Shown: piece by piece, positions 8,324-19,858 of the stretch
How the letters are laid out: every line of letters begins with the position of its first letter
How positions within the stretch are numbered: position 1 is the stretch's first letter
Assembly: GCF_000768675.1 (NCBI RefSeq)
Contig: NZ_AVPI01000017.1
Span: 1-36,541 of the forward strand
From: Knoellia flava TL1
GTDB lineage: Bacteria; Actinomycetota; Actinomycetes; Actinomycetales; Dermatophilaceae
Length of the DNA: 36,541 nt
Reading direction: 5' to 3'
The notes under the pieces: generated by a model
Seen by the model: the letters and a program-made list of their open reading frames with translations, nothing else
What the model was told of the DNA's origin: nothing
The model's database searches: none
Made by a program: the position numbers and the translations under genes

Positions 8324-8773
8324 ATGAGCATCCGCGACAACGGACCCGAGCCCAACGCCTTCGACATCGAGGCCGCGACGAAGGCGAACACGACCTACCG
8401 CACGGTCGCGTGGACCGGCCGCTACCTCCAGGTCACCCTCATGTCGATCCCCGTCGGCTCGTCGATCGGCCTCGAGGTCCACCCCGAGACCGACCAGTTC
8501 CTGCGCATCGACGCCGGGCAGGGCACCTTCCGCGTCGGCCCGAGCGAGGACGACCTCACCGACACCGACGTCGGCGACGGCTGGTCGATCCAGGTCCCCG
8601 CCGGCCACTGGCACGACGTCGTCAACACCGGTGACGAGCCCCTCCAGCTGTATGCCGTCTACGCACCGTCGCACCACGCGCAGGGCAAGGTGCACGAGAC
8701 GGCCGAGGACGCCGAGCGCGACGAGGAGTCCGGCGGGGACGAGCCGCCGGAGTGGACCGTCCAGCCCGGCTGA
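8324..8773 (+). CDS. Single-domain cupin protein
   Basis: 149 residues. Cupin motif 1 is GLEVHPETDQFLRIDAGQG (a reduced G-x5-H-x-E pattern with His, Glu and a later Asp/Gln) and motif 2 is VPAGHWHDVVNTGD, with two His able to bind metal. This matches stand-alone cupins annotated as mannose-6-phosphate isomerase-like. The fold would form a small beta-barrel binding Mn, Fe or Zn. The C-terminal 25 residues are acidic and probably disordered. The enzymatic activity is not predictable. The gene is followed 38 bp later by a GNAT gene with its own leaderless-type promoter. Confidence 0.88.
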   Translation: MSIRDNGPEPNAFDIEAATKANTTYRTVAWTGRYLQVTLMSIPVGSSIGLEVHPETDQFLRIDAGQGTFRVGPSEDDLTDTDVGDGWSIQVPAGHWHDVVNTGDEPLQLYAVYAPSHHAQGKVHETAEDAERDEESGGDEPPEWTVQPG

Positions 8774-8799
8774 GCCCAGCGCCGCTGCCGTGCAGGCGC

Positions 8800-8805
8800 T
8801 AGCGT
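8800..8805 (+). promoter_or_regulatory. -10 box TAGCGT, leaderless start of the GNAT gene
   Basis: TAGCGT is followed by exactly six bases and then GTG at 8812. No ribosome site lies before that GTG, which supports a leaderless transcript. Confidence 0.5.
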
Positions 8806-8811
8806 CGACGC

Positions 8812-9405
8812 GTGCCCGACTTCACCTGGCTGCCCGCCAACGAGGCCACGACCGCGGACGTCGAGGCCGTCCTCGGCGCGGGCGGGGCGGCGAAGTGTCG
8901 CTGTCAAGGACTCAAGGTGCCCGGCTGGATCTGGCGCGACACCACCCAGGCCGAGCGTGACGCCGCGCTGGTCGAGCAGACCGCCTGCGGCACCGACGGG
9001 CCGACGTCCGGCCTCATCGGCTACGTCGACGGCGAGCCCGCGGGCTGGGTCGCCGTCGAGCCGAGGGAGAACTACCCGAGGCTGTGGGCCCGCAAGCAGC
9101 CGTGGATGCGGATGGACCCCGAGCTCCCGGGGGTCTGGTCGGTCACATGCTTCGTCGTCGGCAAGGGCCACCGCCGGACCGGGCTGACCTACGAGCTCGC
9201 CCACGCCACCGTGGAGTACGGCGAGCGGGTCGGCGCCGCCGTCCTCGAGGGCTACCCGATCGAGCCGGCGCCCGGCAAGACGGTGATCTGGGACGAGGCG
9301 TCGGTCGGGCTCGTGCAGGTCTTCGTCGAGGCCGGCTACGAGGTCGTGGCCACACCCACCCTGCGCCGCCGGGTCGTCCGACGGCAGCTCGCTCGGCGCA
9401 CCTGA
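8812..9405 (+). CDS. GNAT-family N-acetyltransferase
   Basis: 197 residues. The centre matches GNAT architecture: a GYVDGEPAGWVAVEPREN beta-hairpin, VWSVTCFVVGKGHRRTGL as the acetyl-CoA binding region (beta-4 plus a variant of the Q/RxxGxG loop), a following helix, and a C-terminal F-VEAGYEVVATPTLRRRVVRR strand. An N-terminal CRCQG cluster resembles related actinobacterial GNAT proteins. The acceptor substrate is unknown. The GTG start is set by the -10 box six bases upstream. It converges with the small anchored-protein gene, the two stops being six bases apart. Confidence 0.85.
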   Translation: MPDFTWLPANEATTADVEAVLGAGGAAKCRCQGLKVPGWIWRDTTQAERDAALVEQTACGTDGPTSGLIGYVDGEPAGWVAVEPRENYPRLWARKQPWMRMDPELPGVWSVTCFVVGKGHRRTGLTYELAHATVEYGERVGAAVLEGYPIEPAPGKTVIWDEASVGLVQVFVEAGYEVVATPTLRRRVVRRQLARRT

Positions 9406-9411
9406 CGCACC

Positions 9412-9999
9412 TCAGGAGCTGCTCGGGCTGGGCGACGCGCTGGGCGATGTGGACGGAGAGGGTGAACCCGACCGCTTCGACCCCTTGCCGAGGGCGCTCC
9501 TGCCCGGGTGGTCCTTGCCGGGGTGGTCCTTGCCGGACCGGCCCGCCTTGCCGAGCTGCTTCGCGACTTTGTCCTTCGGAACCGCCTGGGTACCCGAGTC
9601 GCCCGAGCCGCCACCCCGTTTCGCTCCGGCGCTCGGGCGGCGCACCGTCGCGCAGTAGCCCGCGACGCGGTCCTCGCCCCCGGCGGCCTCGGCGAGGTTG
9701 CGCATCGCGACCGAGCCCCGAGCCCGGTCCGCGCCGTCGTTGTGCTTCTCGTGGTTGGCCCACGCCCGGCACAGCCCGAACGCCGCCGGACCGGTCGCGT
9801 CCGGGCCGACGCCACGGTCCGAGGGCACGCTCGACGCCGGCACGTCGGCCGGGCGCGTGGCCGAGTGCGCGACCACCGTGGCCGCACCGAGCGCGAGCAC
9901 CACACCCGCGAGGGCCGCGCCGGTCCGCGCGCCGAGGACTGAGCCGAGAGCCACGCCATCAGTCTGCTCCTGCACGGCTGGCGACGGACCCCGTTTCAC
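9412..9999 (-). CDS. Small membrane-anchored or exported protein, unknown
   Basis: About 195 residues from the GTG at 9999; a GTG at 9954 is an equally possible start, so the first 15 residues are uncertain. One hydrophobic segment (about 20-44) is followed by an extracytoplasmic region with the motif FGLCRAWANHE and a second Cys about 39 residues later (VAGYC). This pattern occurs in actinobacterial proteins encoded near sigma-factor genes, but no sigma gene is nearby here. The last 60 residues are Lys/Gly/Ser-rich, with a GKDHPGKDHPG duplication and a SPSPSTSPSASPSPSSS tail. No enzymatic motif is visible. It is divergent from the TIGR02569 gene. Confidence 0.7.
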   Translation of the reverse strand: MKRGPSPAVQEQTDGVALGSVLGARTGAALAGVVLALGAATVVAHSATRPADVPASSVPSDRGVGPDATGPAAFGLCRAWANHEKHNDGADRARGSVAMRNLAEAAGGEDRVAGYCATVRRPSAGAKRGGGSGDSGTQAVPKDKVAKQLGKAGRSGKDHPGKDHPGRSALGKGSKRSGSPSPSTSPSASPSPSSS

Positions 10000-10017
10000 A
10001 GGTCCGTCGCACCGGGC

Positions 10018-10023
10018 TACGTT
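10018..10023 (+). promoter_or_regulatory. -10 box TACGTT, leaderless start of the TIGR02569 gene
   Basis: TACGTT fits TANNNT and lies exactly six bases before the GTG at 10030. No Shine-Dalgarno sequence is present between them. Confidence 0.5.
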
Positions 10024-10029
10024 CGATGC

Positions 10030-10821
10030 GTGAAGCCCAGCGCCGACGTCTTCGACCTCTTCGCCGTGCCGCCCGACGCCGTGCGCCTCGACGGCGGACA
10101 GGGTCACAGCGTCCTCGCCGGCGATCTCGTCCTCTCCCCGGGGCGCGACCCGCGGACGGCCACCTGGCTCAACCCCGTCCTCGCCCGGCTCGCCGCCGAG
10201 CTCGACAACGAACGCCCCCGCACCCTGCGCCTCGCCATGCCGATCCCGACCCGTGACGGCCGCTGGGTCGTCGACGGCTGGGCTGCCAGCCGCTACGAAC
10301 CGGACACGACGCACTGCCGCGACCTCCACGTCCTCCGCGCCACGGCCCACCTCCTCCACGCGCGACTCGCGGCGCGCATCACGACGCGACCGGACGGCAT
10401 ACGGGATCGCGACGACCGCTGGGCCAGAGCGGAACGCATCGCGTTCGGCGAGAGCCAGCCCGGCAACATCCCCAACGCCGTGGCGCCGCTCGTCGCCCGC
10501 ATCCTCGCCGAGCTCGACGCGACCCCCCTCGGACCCGAGCAGCTCGTCCACGGCGACGTCGCCGCGAACGTCCTCCTCGACGCGGACGGCGTGCCGCTCG
10601 TCATCGACGTCGCGCCCTACTGGCGGCCGCTCCGGTGGGCCGACGCGGTCTGCGTCCTCGACGCCGTCGTCGAGCACGGCGCCGACCCGTCCGCGATGCG
10701 CGCCCACGCGACCGGCGCCGACCGCCAGGCCATGCTGCGCGCCTCCCTCTTCCGCCTCCTCAGCGACGAGGACCCCGACATCGAGGCGCACCGGCACGCC
10801 CTCGAGTCCGGACCGCTCTGA
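10030..10821 (+). CDS. TIGR02569-like phosphotransferase-fold protein
   Basis: 263 residues. The C-terminal half has the aminoglycoside-phosphotransferase-type catalytic loop VHGDVAANVLLDADG followed by a metal-binding-like PLVIDVAPYWRP segment. The N-terminal half shows the LDGGQGHSVLAGDLVLSP and DGRWVVDGWAASRYEP segments characteristic of TIGR02569, a single-copy actinobacterial family of unknown role. The catalytic loop reads HGDVAANVL, so Asp and Asn are retained, as required for phosphotransfer. The substrate is unknown. The frame starts at a GTG placed six bases after a -10 box. The gene ends 87 bp before a convergent membrane protein gene. Confidence 0.82.
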   Translation: MKPSADVFDLFAVPPDAVRLDGGQGHSVLAGDLVLSPGRDPRTATWLNPVLARLAAELDNERPRTLRLAMPIPTRDGRWVVDGWAASRYEPDTTHCRDLHVLRATAHLLHARLAARITTRPDGIRDRDDRWARAERIAFGESQPGNIPNAVAPLVARILAELDATPLGPEQLVHGDVAANVLLDADGVPLVIDVAPYWRPLRWADAVCVLDAVVEHGADPSAMRAHATGADRQAMLRASLFRLLSDEDPDIEAHRHALESGPL

Positions 10822-10850
10822 CGAACGAGCCCGTATGCCGGCCGCTCACC

Positions 10851-10884
10851 GAGCGGGGACCGCGCCCGTTGGGCCGCCCCGCTC
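10851..10884. terminator. Candidate hairpin between convergent genes
   Basis: GAGCGGGG and CCCCGCTC form an eight-base stem with an 18-base loop, followed by a small CCCGG/CCGGG hairpin. It lies between the stops at 10821 and 10908. The long loop makes this only a moderate candidate. Confidence 0.4.
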
Positions 10885-10907
10885 CCGGGTTTCGCCGGGA
10901 ACCGTGG

Positions 10908-11375
10908 TCAGCCGGGCTGCACCGGCTCGAGCCGGCGTCGACGCTGCACGGCGTGCACGACGACGACCGCGAACGTGAGGACCATGGCGGCCATGTGTGC
11001 GGGGATGGTGAGGTTGGCCGCGAGGGCGTGCAGGCCACCCTCGGAGCCGAAGAGGTCCTCAGTGCGCCGGCTCACCCAGCCGTCCTCAGCAAGCCGCCGC
11101 ACGGCGGCGACGAGCTCGAGGACGTTGCCGAGGACGGCAAGCGGCAACGCCGCGAGGAGGATGCGCAGGAGGACGCGCTGCACGCCGGATGCGGTCTCGC
11201 GGAGCAGGCGGCCGACCACGACGAAGGCCGTCGCGAGCGCCGACCCGGCGAGGAGGTGGAAGGCGATGTGCGGATGGCTGTCACCGACCGCGTCGACGAG
11301 GGCGGGCGCGGCGAACCCGAAGATGAGGAGGAACGGGACCCAGACGAGGGCCAGCAGGACGAGCGGTCGCTTCAT
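10908..11375 (-). CDS. Four-helix integral membrane protein, unknown
   Basis: 155 residues from the ATG at 11375, which has AAGGAG nine bases upstream. The frame is open 16 codons earlier but has no ribosome site there. Four hydrophobic segments (about 5-27, 37-57, 67-92 and 118-142) alternate with basic loops. The C-terminus is a basic tail (QRRRRLEP). No recognisable domain was found. It lies 85 bp downstream of the membrane LuxR gene on the same strand and has its own TAGCGT box, so co-regulation is possible but not shown. Confidence 0.75.
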   Translation of the reverse strand: MKRPLVLLALVWVPFLLIFGFAAPALVDAVGDSHPHIAFHLLAGSALATAFVVVGRLLRETASGVQRVLLRILLAALPLAVLGNVLELVAAVRRLAEDGWVSRRTEDLFGSEGGLHALAANLTIPAHMAAMVLTFAVVVVHAVQRRRRLEPVQPG

Positions 11376-11441
11376 GGTGGTGCACTCCTTGTGTCGAGGG
11401 CCGGCCGACGTGGCAGTCGCCACGACGCGCCGGGACCACCG

Positions 11442-11447
11442 ACGCTA
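11442..11447 (-). promoter_or_regulatory. Putative -10 box TAGCGT of the membrane protein gene
   Basis: TAGCGT on the minus strand lies about 67 bases before the ATG at 11375. The leader contains the AAGGAG ribosome site. No clear -35 box was found. Confidence 0.35.
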
Positions 11448-11460
11448 GGAAAACCGCAGG

Positions 11461-12615
11461 TCAGGACGCATCGGCCCTTTCGCCTAACTCCCGGGACCTC
11501 CGCCAAGCGTTGACGGCGTGGACCCGCCGGTTCTCGTGCGGGCCACCTGGCAGGTCGAGCTTGGTGAAGACCGAACGGAGGTGGGCGTCCACGGTGCGGT
11601 CCGAGACCACGAGCCGGTCCGCGATCCCGGCGTTCGACAGCCCTTGGGCCAGCAGCCCGAGCACCTCGACCTCTCGTGCGGTGAGCCCCTGGACCTGGAC
11701 CTCGGGGGAGTCGTCAGCCTGAAGCTCGACGACCAGCGCCCGGCTGCAGCCGAGGGCGACCGTCACGACGCCGGCATACATCCCGACGAGGACGAGCACG
11801 CCGGCTGTCTCTCGTGGAGCCATCGAACCCAGGGCGCCGCAGAGCATGACGAGGGCGGCACCGGACAACGCCGAGACCGCCACGAGGGCGAGCCGGCGGC
11901 CTGCGTCGTCGCCGTCGCGCCACGCCGCTCGGAGGGCCACGACCGGTCCGAGCAGCACCGTGGCGAGGAAGGCACTCATCACCGCGGCACCGATGATCTC
12001 GCCCGTGGGCCAGGGCACGAGGGCCGCGGCGGCCAACGGAGCGAAGTCGTCGAAGAAGAGCGCAAAGGCCACGGCAGCCGAGACCGCGAGGCCGACGACG
12101 GTCGCGACCCCGGCTCGCGACGCCCCCTTGCCGAGGCTTCTCACCGCCATGAGCGGCAGCACCGAGAAGGCGGTGAGCATCGGCAGGTGGGCCGTCCCGG
12201 CGAGGACGGCGACGGCCCAGGTCGCCCGGTCACCGGGCATCCACCACGAGGCGGCCACCGCCGCGCTCCAGACCAACGGATGGGCCAGCCCGAGGATCGC
12301 GAGGAGGATCAGCCCCTGGCGCCAGCGAACCCATCCCGGTTGCAGGAGGCGCGTGGTCCGCAGCAGCAGGACCGACGTGACGACAGCACAGCCCCAGGTG
12401 ACGGGCGACGTGCCGGCGACGGAGCCGTCAGGAGGCCCTGCGACGCGCAGCGCCAGCACGGCACGACCCGAGGCGGCCGCCACACCCGCGACGGCCAGCA
12501 CGGTCCCACGGTCGTGGCCGGACCACCTCACTCCAGAAGTATGGGTCGGCGTCGGGTCACGGACCAGCAGTTCGGGCCGGATCGGGCGCGACACGAGGGC
12601 GCGCACTGTCGCCAT
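11461..12615 (-). CDS. Membrane-bound LuxR-type transcriptional regulator
   Basis: About 384 residues from the ATG at 12615; the frame is open further upstream and a GTG at 12531 is another candidate, so the N-terminus is unsure. The first 300 residues contain about eight hydrophobic segments (among them [37 protein letters not shown] and [13 protein letters not shown]). The C-terminal 65 residues are a LuxR helix-turn-helix ([42 protein letters not shown]). Tethering a LuxR DNA-binding domain to a polytopic membrane sensor implies regulation by a membrane signal without a kinase. There is no receiver domain. It is divergent from the anchored globin-like gene, a natural candidate target. Confidence 0.85.
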   Translation of the reverse strand: MATVRALVSRPIRPELLVRDPTPTHTSGVRWSGHDRGTVLAVAGVAAASGRAVLALRVAGPPDGSVAGTSPVTWGCAVVTSVLLLRTTRLLQPGWVRWRQGLILLAILGLAHPLVWSAAVAASWWMPGDRATWAVAVLAGTAHLPMLTAFSVLPLMAVRSLGKGASRAGVATVVGLAVSAAVAFALFFDDFAPLAAAALVPWPTGEIIGAAVMSAFLATVLLGPVVALRAAWRDGDDAGRRLALVAVSALSGAALVMLCGALGSMAPRETAGVLVLVGMYAGVVTVALGCSRALVVELQADDSPEVQVQGLTAREVEVLGLLAQGLSNAGIADRLVVSDRTVDAHLRSVFTKLDLPGGPHENRRVHAVNAWRRSRELGERADAS

Positions 12616-12679
12616 TCGCGGCTCGGCCTGACAGAGTTTGTCGGCACGCCACCACCGAGACTCTGGGGAGGAGCCAGTC

Positions 12680-13588
12680 ATGTGGCCCTGGCTCATGATC
12701 CTTGCCGGCACGCTGCTCATCATCGGAGCACTCCTCGCCCGGCACCGGATGATGCGGGACTACCGCGCCCAGCTGGAGGCGGACCGGATCGCGCCCGTCA
12801 CCGTGCCGGACCCGGCGACGCCTGACGAGATCACGCCCGAGCCACCCGCGCTCGAGGCGCCCACGCCCGAGGCACCCGCACCCACACCCACAGCCATCGA
12901 GTCGACGCCGGTCGTGGCCGTCCCCGCCGCACCCGGGCCCTCCCTCTCGACGCCCGCCGCCCTCCCCGCACCGACCCCGGAAGCGCCGGCAGCACCGGCG
13001 CGCCCAGCACCCGCCGCGCCCGTGCCCGCGTTCGCCCGTGCGGCGCACACCGCGACCGTCACGACCCGCCGCGAGGTCAAGGCCGCCCGCGCCGCGGGCC
13101 AGCCGATCGTCACCGGGCCACCGCCGCTCTTCGCCGACCTGCCCGTGGGCCACCGCCTCACCACGGCACCGACGGTCCGGGTCCGCTCCCAGGACGTCCC
13201 GCTCCAGGACTGGCTGCGCTACTACGCCGAGGGCAACGCCTGGTCCGGTGTCGTCCAGAGCATCTCGGACCGGGTCACCGGCGACCCGATTCTCCAGCCC
13301 TACTTCGGCGGCATGGACCGCACGACGCTCCAGCGCCACGTCATGTCGACGGTCATGATGCTCACCGGCGAGGGCGTGACCGTCGGGGCGGTCCGGCGCC
13401 TCGCCGATGCCCACCTGCGCCACGTCCAGTCCGGCGGCCAGCCGGTGAACGAGGCCGTGTGGAACCGGATGGCCGCGACGCTCGGCAACGCCCTGCGCGA
13501 GCACAACGCCCCCGAGGCCGCGATCCTCTCGCTCAACACGACGGTGTCGCCGCTGCGGTCGGTCATCGTCAGGCGAGACCACGCCTGA
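12680..13588 (+). CDS. Membrane-anchored protein with truncated-haemoglobin-like C-terminal domain
   Basis: 302 residues from an ATG preceded by GGAGGAG. One N-terminal membrane segment (residues 1-20, [10 protein letters not shown] onward) is followed by a basic stop-transfer stretch (RHRMMRDYR). Next is a Pro/Ala/Glu/Thr-rich linker of about 80 residues, a basic patch ([13 protein letters not shown]), and a helical domain from about 178 to 297. That domain reads like a group I truncated haemoglobin: [19 protein letters not shown], then a MLTGEG segment, then [10 protein letters not shown] where the proximal His would be His245, then the C-terminal [20 protein letters not shown] and VSPLR. 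Haem binding is inferred from pattern only. The orientation predicts a cytoplasmic linker and globin. No family assignment beyond this is claimed. Confidence 0.65.
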   Translation: MWPWLMILAGTLLIIGALLARHRMMRDYRAQLEADRIAPVTVPDPATPDEITPEPPALEAPTPEAPAPTPTAIESTPVVAVPAAPGPSLSTPAALPAPTPEAPAAPARPAPAAPVPAFARAAHTATVTTRREVKAARAAGQPIVTGPPPLFADLPVGHRLTTAPTVRVRSQDVPLQDWLRYYAEGNAWSGVVQSISDRVTGDPILQPYFGGMDRTTLQRHVMSTVMMLTGEGVTVGAVRRLADAHLRHVQSGGQPVNEAVWNRMAATLGNALREHNAPEAAILSLNTTVSPLRSVIVRRDHA

Positions 13589-13599
13589 GCCCGCCCGCC

Positions 13600-13658
13600 G
13601 GCATACCCACAACGTCCGGCACGGTGACGACTTGGGCACCACAGTTGCGGACGCAAGC
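13600..13658. repeat. 59-bp intergenic repeat, copy A
   Basis: It matches copy B (16669-16727) at 51 of 59 positions in direct orientation with no gaps. It starts with the CGGCATAC motif and ends GCGGACGCAAGC. It lies between the convergent ends of the globin-like gene (13588) and the ada-alkA fusion (13706). Short inverted segments (CGTCCG near the left, CGGACG near the right) suggest a weak hairpin. Confidence 0.85.
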
Positions 13659-13705
13659 AGGGCAGGCGGACATCCTCGGGGGGTGCGCAGGTCGACGATG
13701 GAGGT

Positions 13706-15283
13706 TCAGGCCACCAGCCGCCAGAGGTGGAGGGCGGCATAGCTGCGCCACGGGGTCGCGTCCGCGAGCACGGTCCCCGGAGTGCCGGCGCCCAAGGCGG
13801 TCGCCGCGTCGACGACGGCGCGGTCGGTGGAGAGGTCGACATCCGGATGGCCGTAGCCGCGCAGCAGGGTGTAGGCGATGGTCCAGCCGCCGACTCCCTT
13901 GACGCGGCGGAGGTCGTCGGCGACGTCGCTCGGGTCGCGCGCCGGGTCGAGGGCGCCATCGTCGGCGAGGCGCAGCGCATCACCGAGCGTCGCGCGCCGG
14001 GCGGCCGGACCACGGAAGCCCTCCAGCCCGCTCGCGAGCAGGGCCGCCGCGGTGGGGAAGGGACGCAGGGTGGCGCCGTCGTCATCGCCGCTGCCGAGCA
14101 CGAGGCGCTCGAGCTGCGCGCGACCGGCCGCGACGCTCACCTGCTGCCCGGTGAGTGCGCGCAGCAGCGCCTCGAGGGGGGTGGCCGCGCCCGGCAGACG
14201 GATGCCCGGCGTGGCGGCGACGAGTGGGTGGAGGGCCGGCAGCCCGCCCAGGTGCCCATCGACAGCGGCGGGGTCGGCGTCAAGGTCGAGCAGGCGCCGG
14301 AGCACGGCGCACGCCGGACCGTAGTCGCGCAGGTCCTCGAGGTCGAGGTCGGCCCGGACCCGTGAGCGGTCGGGGTCGTCGGCGAGGGTCGCGACTCCGG
14401 CGCCGTGGGGGAGGGCGAGCGCAAGGACATAGCTGCCCGCGTCGTTCGCGCTCCTCGTCACCCTGTCCGTGCCCGCCAGTGCGCGGACCTCGAACCACCT
14501 CAACAGTCCCGTCCAATCGAGGGGTGGCCGGTAGGCGAGCGTGGCACGCAGCGTTCCCGCGGCCAGGGCTGCTCCGCTGCCGTCCGGAGCGGTCGAGGCG
14601 CCGCGCTGAGCGGTCGACGCAGCGCCCGCCGCCGCGGTCGACGCGCTCGATCCACGCAGACGACTCGGGCTGGTGCCATAGATCGTGAGCACCGTGTCGT
14701 TGAACTGCCGCAGGCTCGAGAAACCCGCCGCGAACGCGATCGCCGAGAAGGGCTGGTCGGTGCCGGTGATGAGGGCGTGTGCGACGCGCGCCCGCCGCGC
14801 CCGAGCGTGGGCGATGGGGCTCGCGCCGGTGTGTTCGACGAGGAGCCGGCTCACGCTTCGGGTGGACCAGCCGAGGCGGCGGGCGAGCCCATTCACGCCC
14901 TCCTCGTCGACGACGCCCTGCTCGATGAGCTGCAGGGCACGGGCCGCGACACTGCCGGGGATGTTCCACCAAGGGCTGCCCGGCAGCGCCTCGGGGACGC
15001 AGCGGCGGCACGCCCGGTAGCCCGACGACTGTGCGGCCGCCGCGGAGGGATAGAAGGTGACGTTGCGGGCGTGCGGCTTGCGGGCCGGGCACGAGGGACG
15101 GCAGTAGATGCCGGTCGTGTGGACGGCGGTGTAGAAGGTGCCGTCGAAGCGGCGGTCACGCCCGGTGATGGCGGCATACATCGCGTCGAACCCCAGCCCG
15201 GCGCCCCTGACCTGCGTGGAACCCGGCGAGGTCGACGAGCCGAGCTGCGGGTCGTCGAGGGCGTTCGCGGTCTGTGTCGTCAC
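13706..15283 (-). CDS. Ada-AlkA fusion: methyl-phosphotriester sensor plus 3-methyladenine glycosylase
   Basis: 525 residues from GTG at 15283 with GAGGAG five bases upstream. Domains in order: an Ada zinc domain (about 33-98) with Cys61, Cys65, Cys92 and Cys95, where Cys61 in YCRPSC would be the methyl acceptor; an AraC-type double helix-turn-helix (about 108-205); an Ala/Ser/Thr-rich linker; an AlkA N-terminal domain (about 240-330); and an HhH-GPD glycosylase with TGQQVSVAAGR, then VKGVGGWTIAYTLLRGYG and a candidate catalytic Asp in VDLSTD. The fusion senses DNA alkylation through its N-terminus and excises 3-methylpurines through its C-terminus, as in known actinobacterial AdaA-AlkA proteins. 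Its start overlaps the stop of the upstream MFS gene (GTGA). Confidence 0.93.
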   Translation of the reverse strand: MTTQTANALDDPQLGSSTSPGSTQVRGAGLGFDAMYAAITGRDRRFDGTFYTAVHTTGIYCRPSCPARKPHARNVTFYPSAAAAQSSGYRACRRCVPEALPGSPWWNIPGSVAARALQLIEQGVVDEEGVNGLARRLGWSTRSVSRLLVEHTGASPIAHARARRARVAHALITGTDQPFSAIAFAAGFSSLRQFNDTVLTIYGTSPSRLRGSSASTAAAGAASTAQRGASTAPDGSGAALAAGTLRATLAYRPPLDWTGLLRWFEVRALAGTDRVTRSANDAGSYVLALALPHGAGVATLADDPDRSRVRADLDLEDLRDYGPACAVLRRLLDLDADPAAVDGHLGGLPALHPLVAATPGIRLPGAATPLEALLRALTGQQVSVAAGRAQLERLVLGSGDDDGATLRPFPTAAALLASGLEGFRGPAARRATLGDALRLADDGALDPARDPSDVADDLRRVKGVGGWTIAYTLLRGYGHPDVDLSTDRAVVDAATALGAGTPGTVLADATPWRSYAALHLWRLVA

Positions 15284-16524
15284 GTCGCTCCTCGCATCGT
15301 CCGGGTCCCGAAGCCGCCGGTAACCGCCGAGATGACTCCGACCACGGCGATGACAGCCCACCACGAGCGTCCCACCTCCTGCCAGACGGCGACACCCAGG
15401 ACCGGGCCGATCGCCATGCCCAGGCCGAAGGCGGCCTGCGAGGCGGCGAACAGCGCCGGCCGGAGGGTCGGGTGGGCCGCGCTCGGGTGGGACCACAGCC
15501 GGGGAGCGCTGATCGTCGTCCCAGCGACGCAGAGCACGGCCCCGGCGACGACGACGGCACCGACGCCCGCCGCGGCATACGCGGCGTAGGAGAGCCCGAA
15601 GAGGAACGTGCCCACGAAGACCGCGGTCGGCACCGGCCAGTGCCGGGTGGCCGAGGTGACGGGCAGCTCGAGCACGACGAGGGTGATGGCACCGATGCTC
15701 AGCACCGCGGCATACAAGGAGGTGGGCTGCCCCGCGTCGGCGAGCTGGAGGGGCAGGACCGAGTAGGTCTGGCAGTAGACGATCCCGCTGGTGAGCATGG
15801 CGACGAGGTAGAGGGAGAGCGTCGGGGTGAAGAGCGCTCGCGGGCCCTGTCGCGCGAGGTTGTTGTCCGAGAATGACGGCGAGGCGGTCGCGCCGACATC
15901 GACCGTCGGCAGCCGCGCGCCGGCGACGAGCGCGGCCGCGACCAGGCAGCTGAGCGCGTCGAGGACGAAGAGCGCGGTCCACCACCCGCGGGCAATGGCG
16001 GCTGCCGCGATGACCGGAGCGAGGAGCGCGCCGGCGTTCATCGACACCCGGAAGGCGGAGAAGGCGACGACGGCGTCGGCGGCCGGCACCGAGCGGCTCA
16101 GCGCCTCCGAGGACGGGGGCCGGAACGCCTGGGTCGTCACGCCGGTGAGCAGCGCCAGCGCCGTCATGGCCACCGGGCTCGCGGTCTCCGCCGCCCACGG
16201 AGTCAGCGCAACGAAAGCACCGGTCGCGGTGAGGGCGGCGGTCATGGCCGTCCGCGGACCCCAGCGCGTCGTGAGGTCGGCGCCGACGGGTGCACCGACG
16301 AGCGTGCCCACCGCGAAGGCGCCTGCCGCCACGGCGGCCTCTCGGGGCGCGAAGCCGGCCTGCACGAGGAAGACGACGAGGAAGCCCTGCATGACCGAGC
16401 CCAGCTGGTTGATGCCTGCTGCGGCGAGGACACGGCGCGCGCCCGAGGGCATGACGCGCACCGACCGATGGGTCTCGAGGAGGTTCAGCACCCCGCCACT
16501 CTGCGGCTCGACCGCCGTGCGCAC
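15280..16524 (-). CDS. MFS transporter
   Basis: About 414 residues with twelve hydrophobic segments. The first half holds GALVG/DLTTRWGPRTAM-type loop residues between helices 2 and 3, the usual MFS basic motif A in diverged form, and VSMNAGALLAPVIAAA near helix 5. This resembles the drug/metabolite efflux families with an N-terminal INQLGSVMQGFLVVFLVQAGF helix. The substrate is unknown. The start is uncertain: GTG at 16524 or 16491, or ATG at 16452; none has a strong ribosome site. It precedes the Ada-AlkA gene and overlaps it by four bases, so the two are translationally coupled and may serve a shared alkylation-stress role. Confidence 0.88.
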   Translation of the reverse strand: MRTAVEPQSGGVLNLLETHRSVRVMPSGARRVLAAAGINQLGSVMQGFLVVFLVQAGFAPREAAVAAGAFAVGTLVGAPVGADLTTRWGPRTAMTAALTATGAFVALTPWAAETASPVAMTALALLTGVTTQAFRPPSSEALSRSVPAADAVVAFSAFRVSMNAGALLAPVIAAAAIARGWWTALFVLDALSCLVAAALVAGARLPTVDVGATASPSFSDNNLARQGPRALFTPTLSLYLVAMLTSGIVYCQTYSVLPLQLADAGQPTSLYAAVLSIGAITLVVLELPVTSATRHWPVPTAVFVGTFLFGLSYAAYAAAGVGAVVVAGAVLCVAGTTISAPRLWSHPSAAHPTLRPALFAASQAAFGLGMAIGPVLGVAVWQEVGRSWWAVIAVVGVISAVTGGFGTRTMRGAT

Positions 16525-16668
16525 TGGCGGAAATCGGCCAGCACGGTGGACCGGTCAGGGCAGCGTGAGCGGGGTACCCTCCCTCGGCGACGGCGAGCGC
16601 CGGCGCGAAGCCGAACTTCGCGTTTACTGCCAGAAGACGTCCGCGGACGCAAGCAGTCGGGAGCGGAC

Positions 16669-16727
16669 GGCATACCCGCAACGTCCGGCACGATGACGAC
16701 CTGACCCCCACAGGTGCGGACGAAAGC
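16669..16727. repeat. 59-bp intergenic repeat, copy B
   Basis: Direct copy of the element at 13600-13658 with eight mismatches, beginning with the same CGGCATAC motif. A further fragment, GCGGACGCAAGCAG, lies just upstream at 16643-16656 and is also found in copy A at 13647-13660. The element touches the stop codon of the CsoR/CstR-like gene on one side. The two copies bracket the MFS/Ada-AlkA block. Confidence 0.85.
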
Positions 16728-16728
16728 G

Positions 16729-19754
<3,026 letters not shown>

Positions 19755-19858
19755 GCACCCGGCCTCACCCGCCCTCACCTCTCCGGCACGACCCCTGATT
19801 CACCCGAATCCCTGAACCACCCGAACCCCCGAACCCCCTGATCCCAAGGAGAACTCCC

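Noticed and set aside
9336-9959. Alternative frame at the anchored-protein gene with AGGAG before an ATG
   Set aside because: Its product is Arg/Ser/Pro-rich and featureless. The other frame has a membrane helix and the paired-Cys motif FGLCRAW.
13600-16727. Transposon with direct repeats as target duplications
   Set aside because: No transposase lies between the copies, and 59 bp with 14 percent divergence is too long and too diverged for a target-site duplication.
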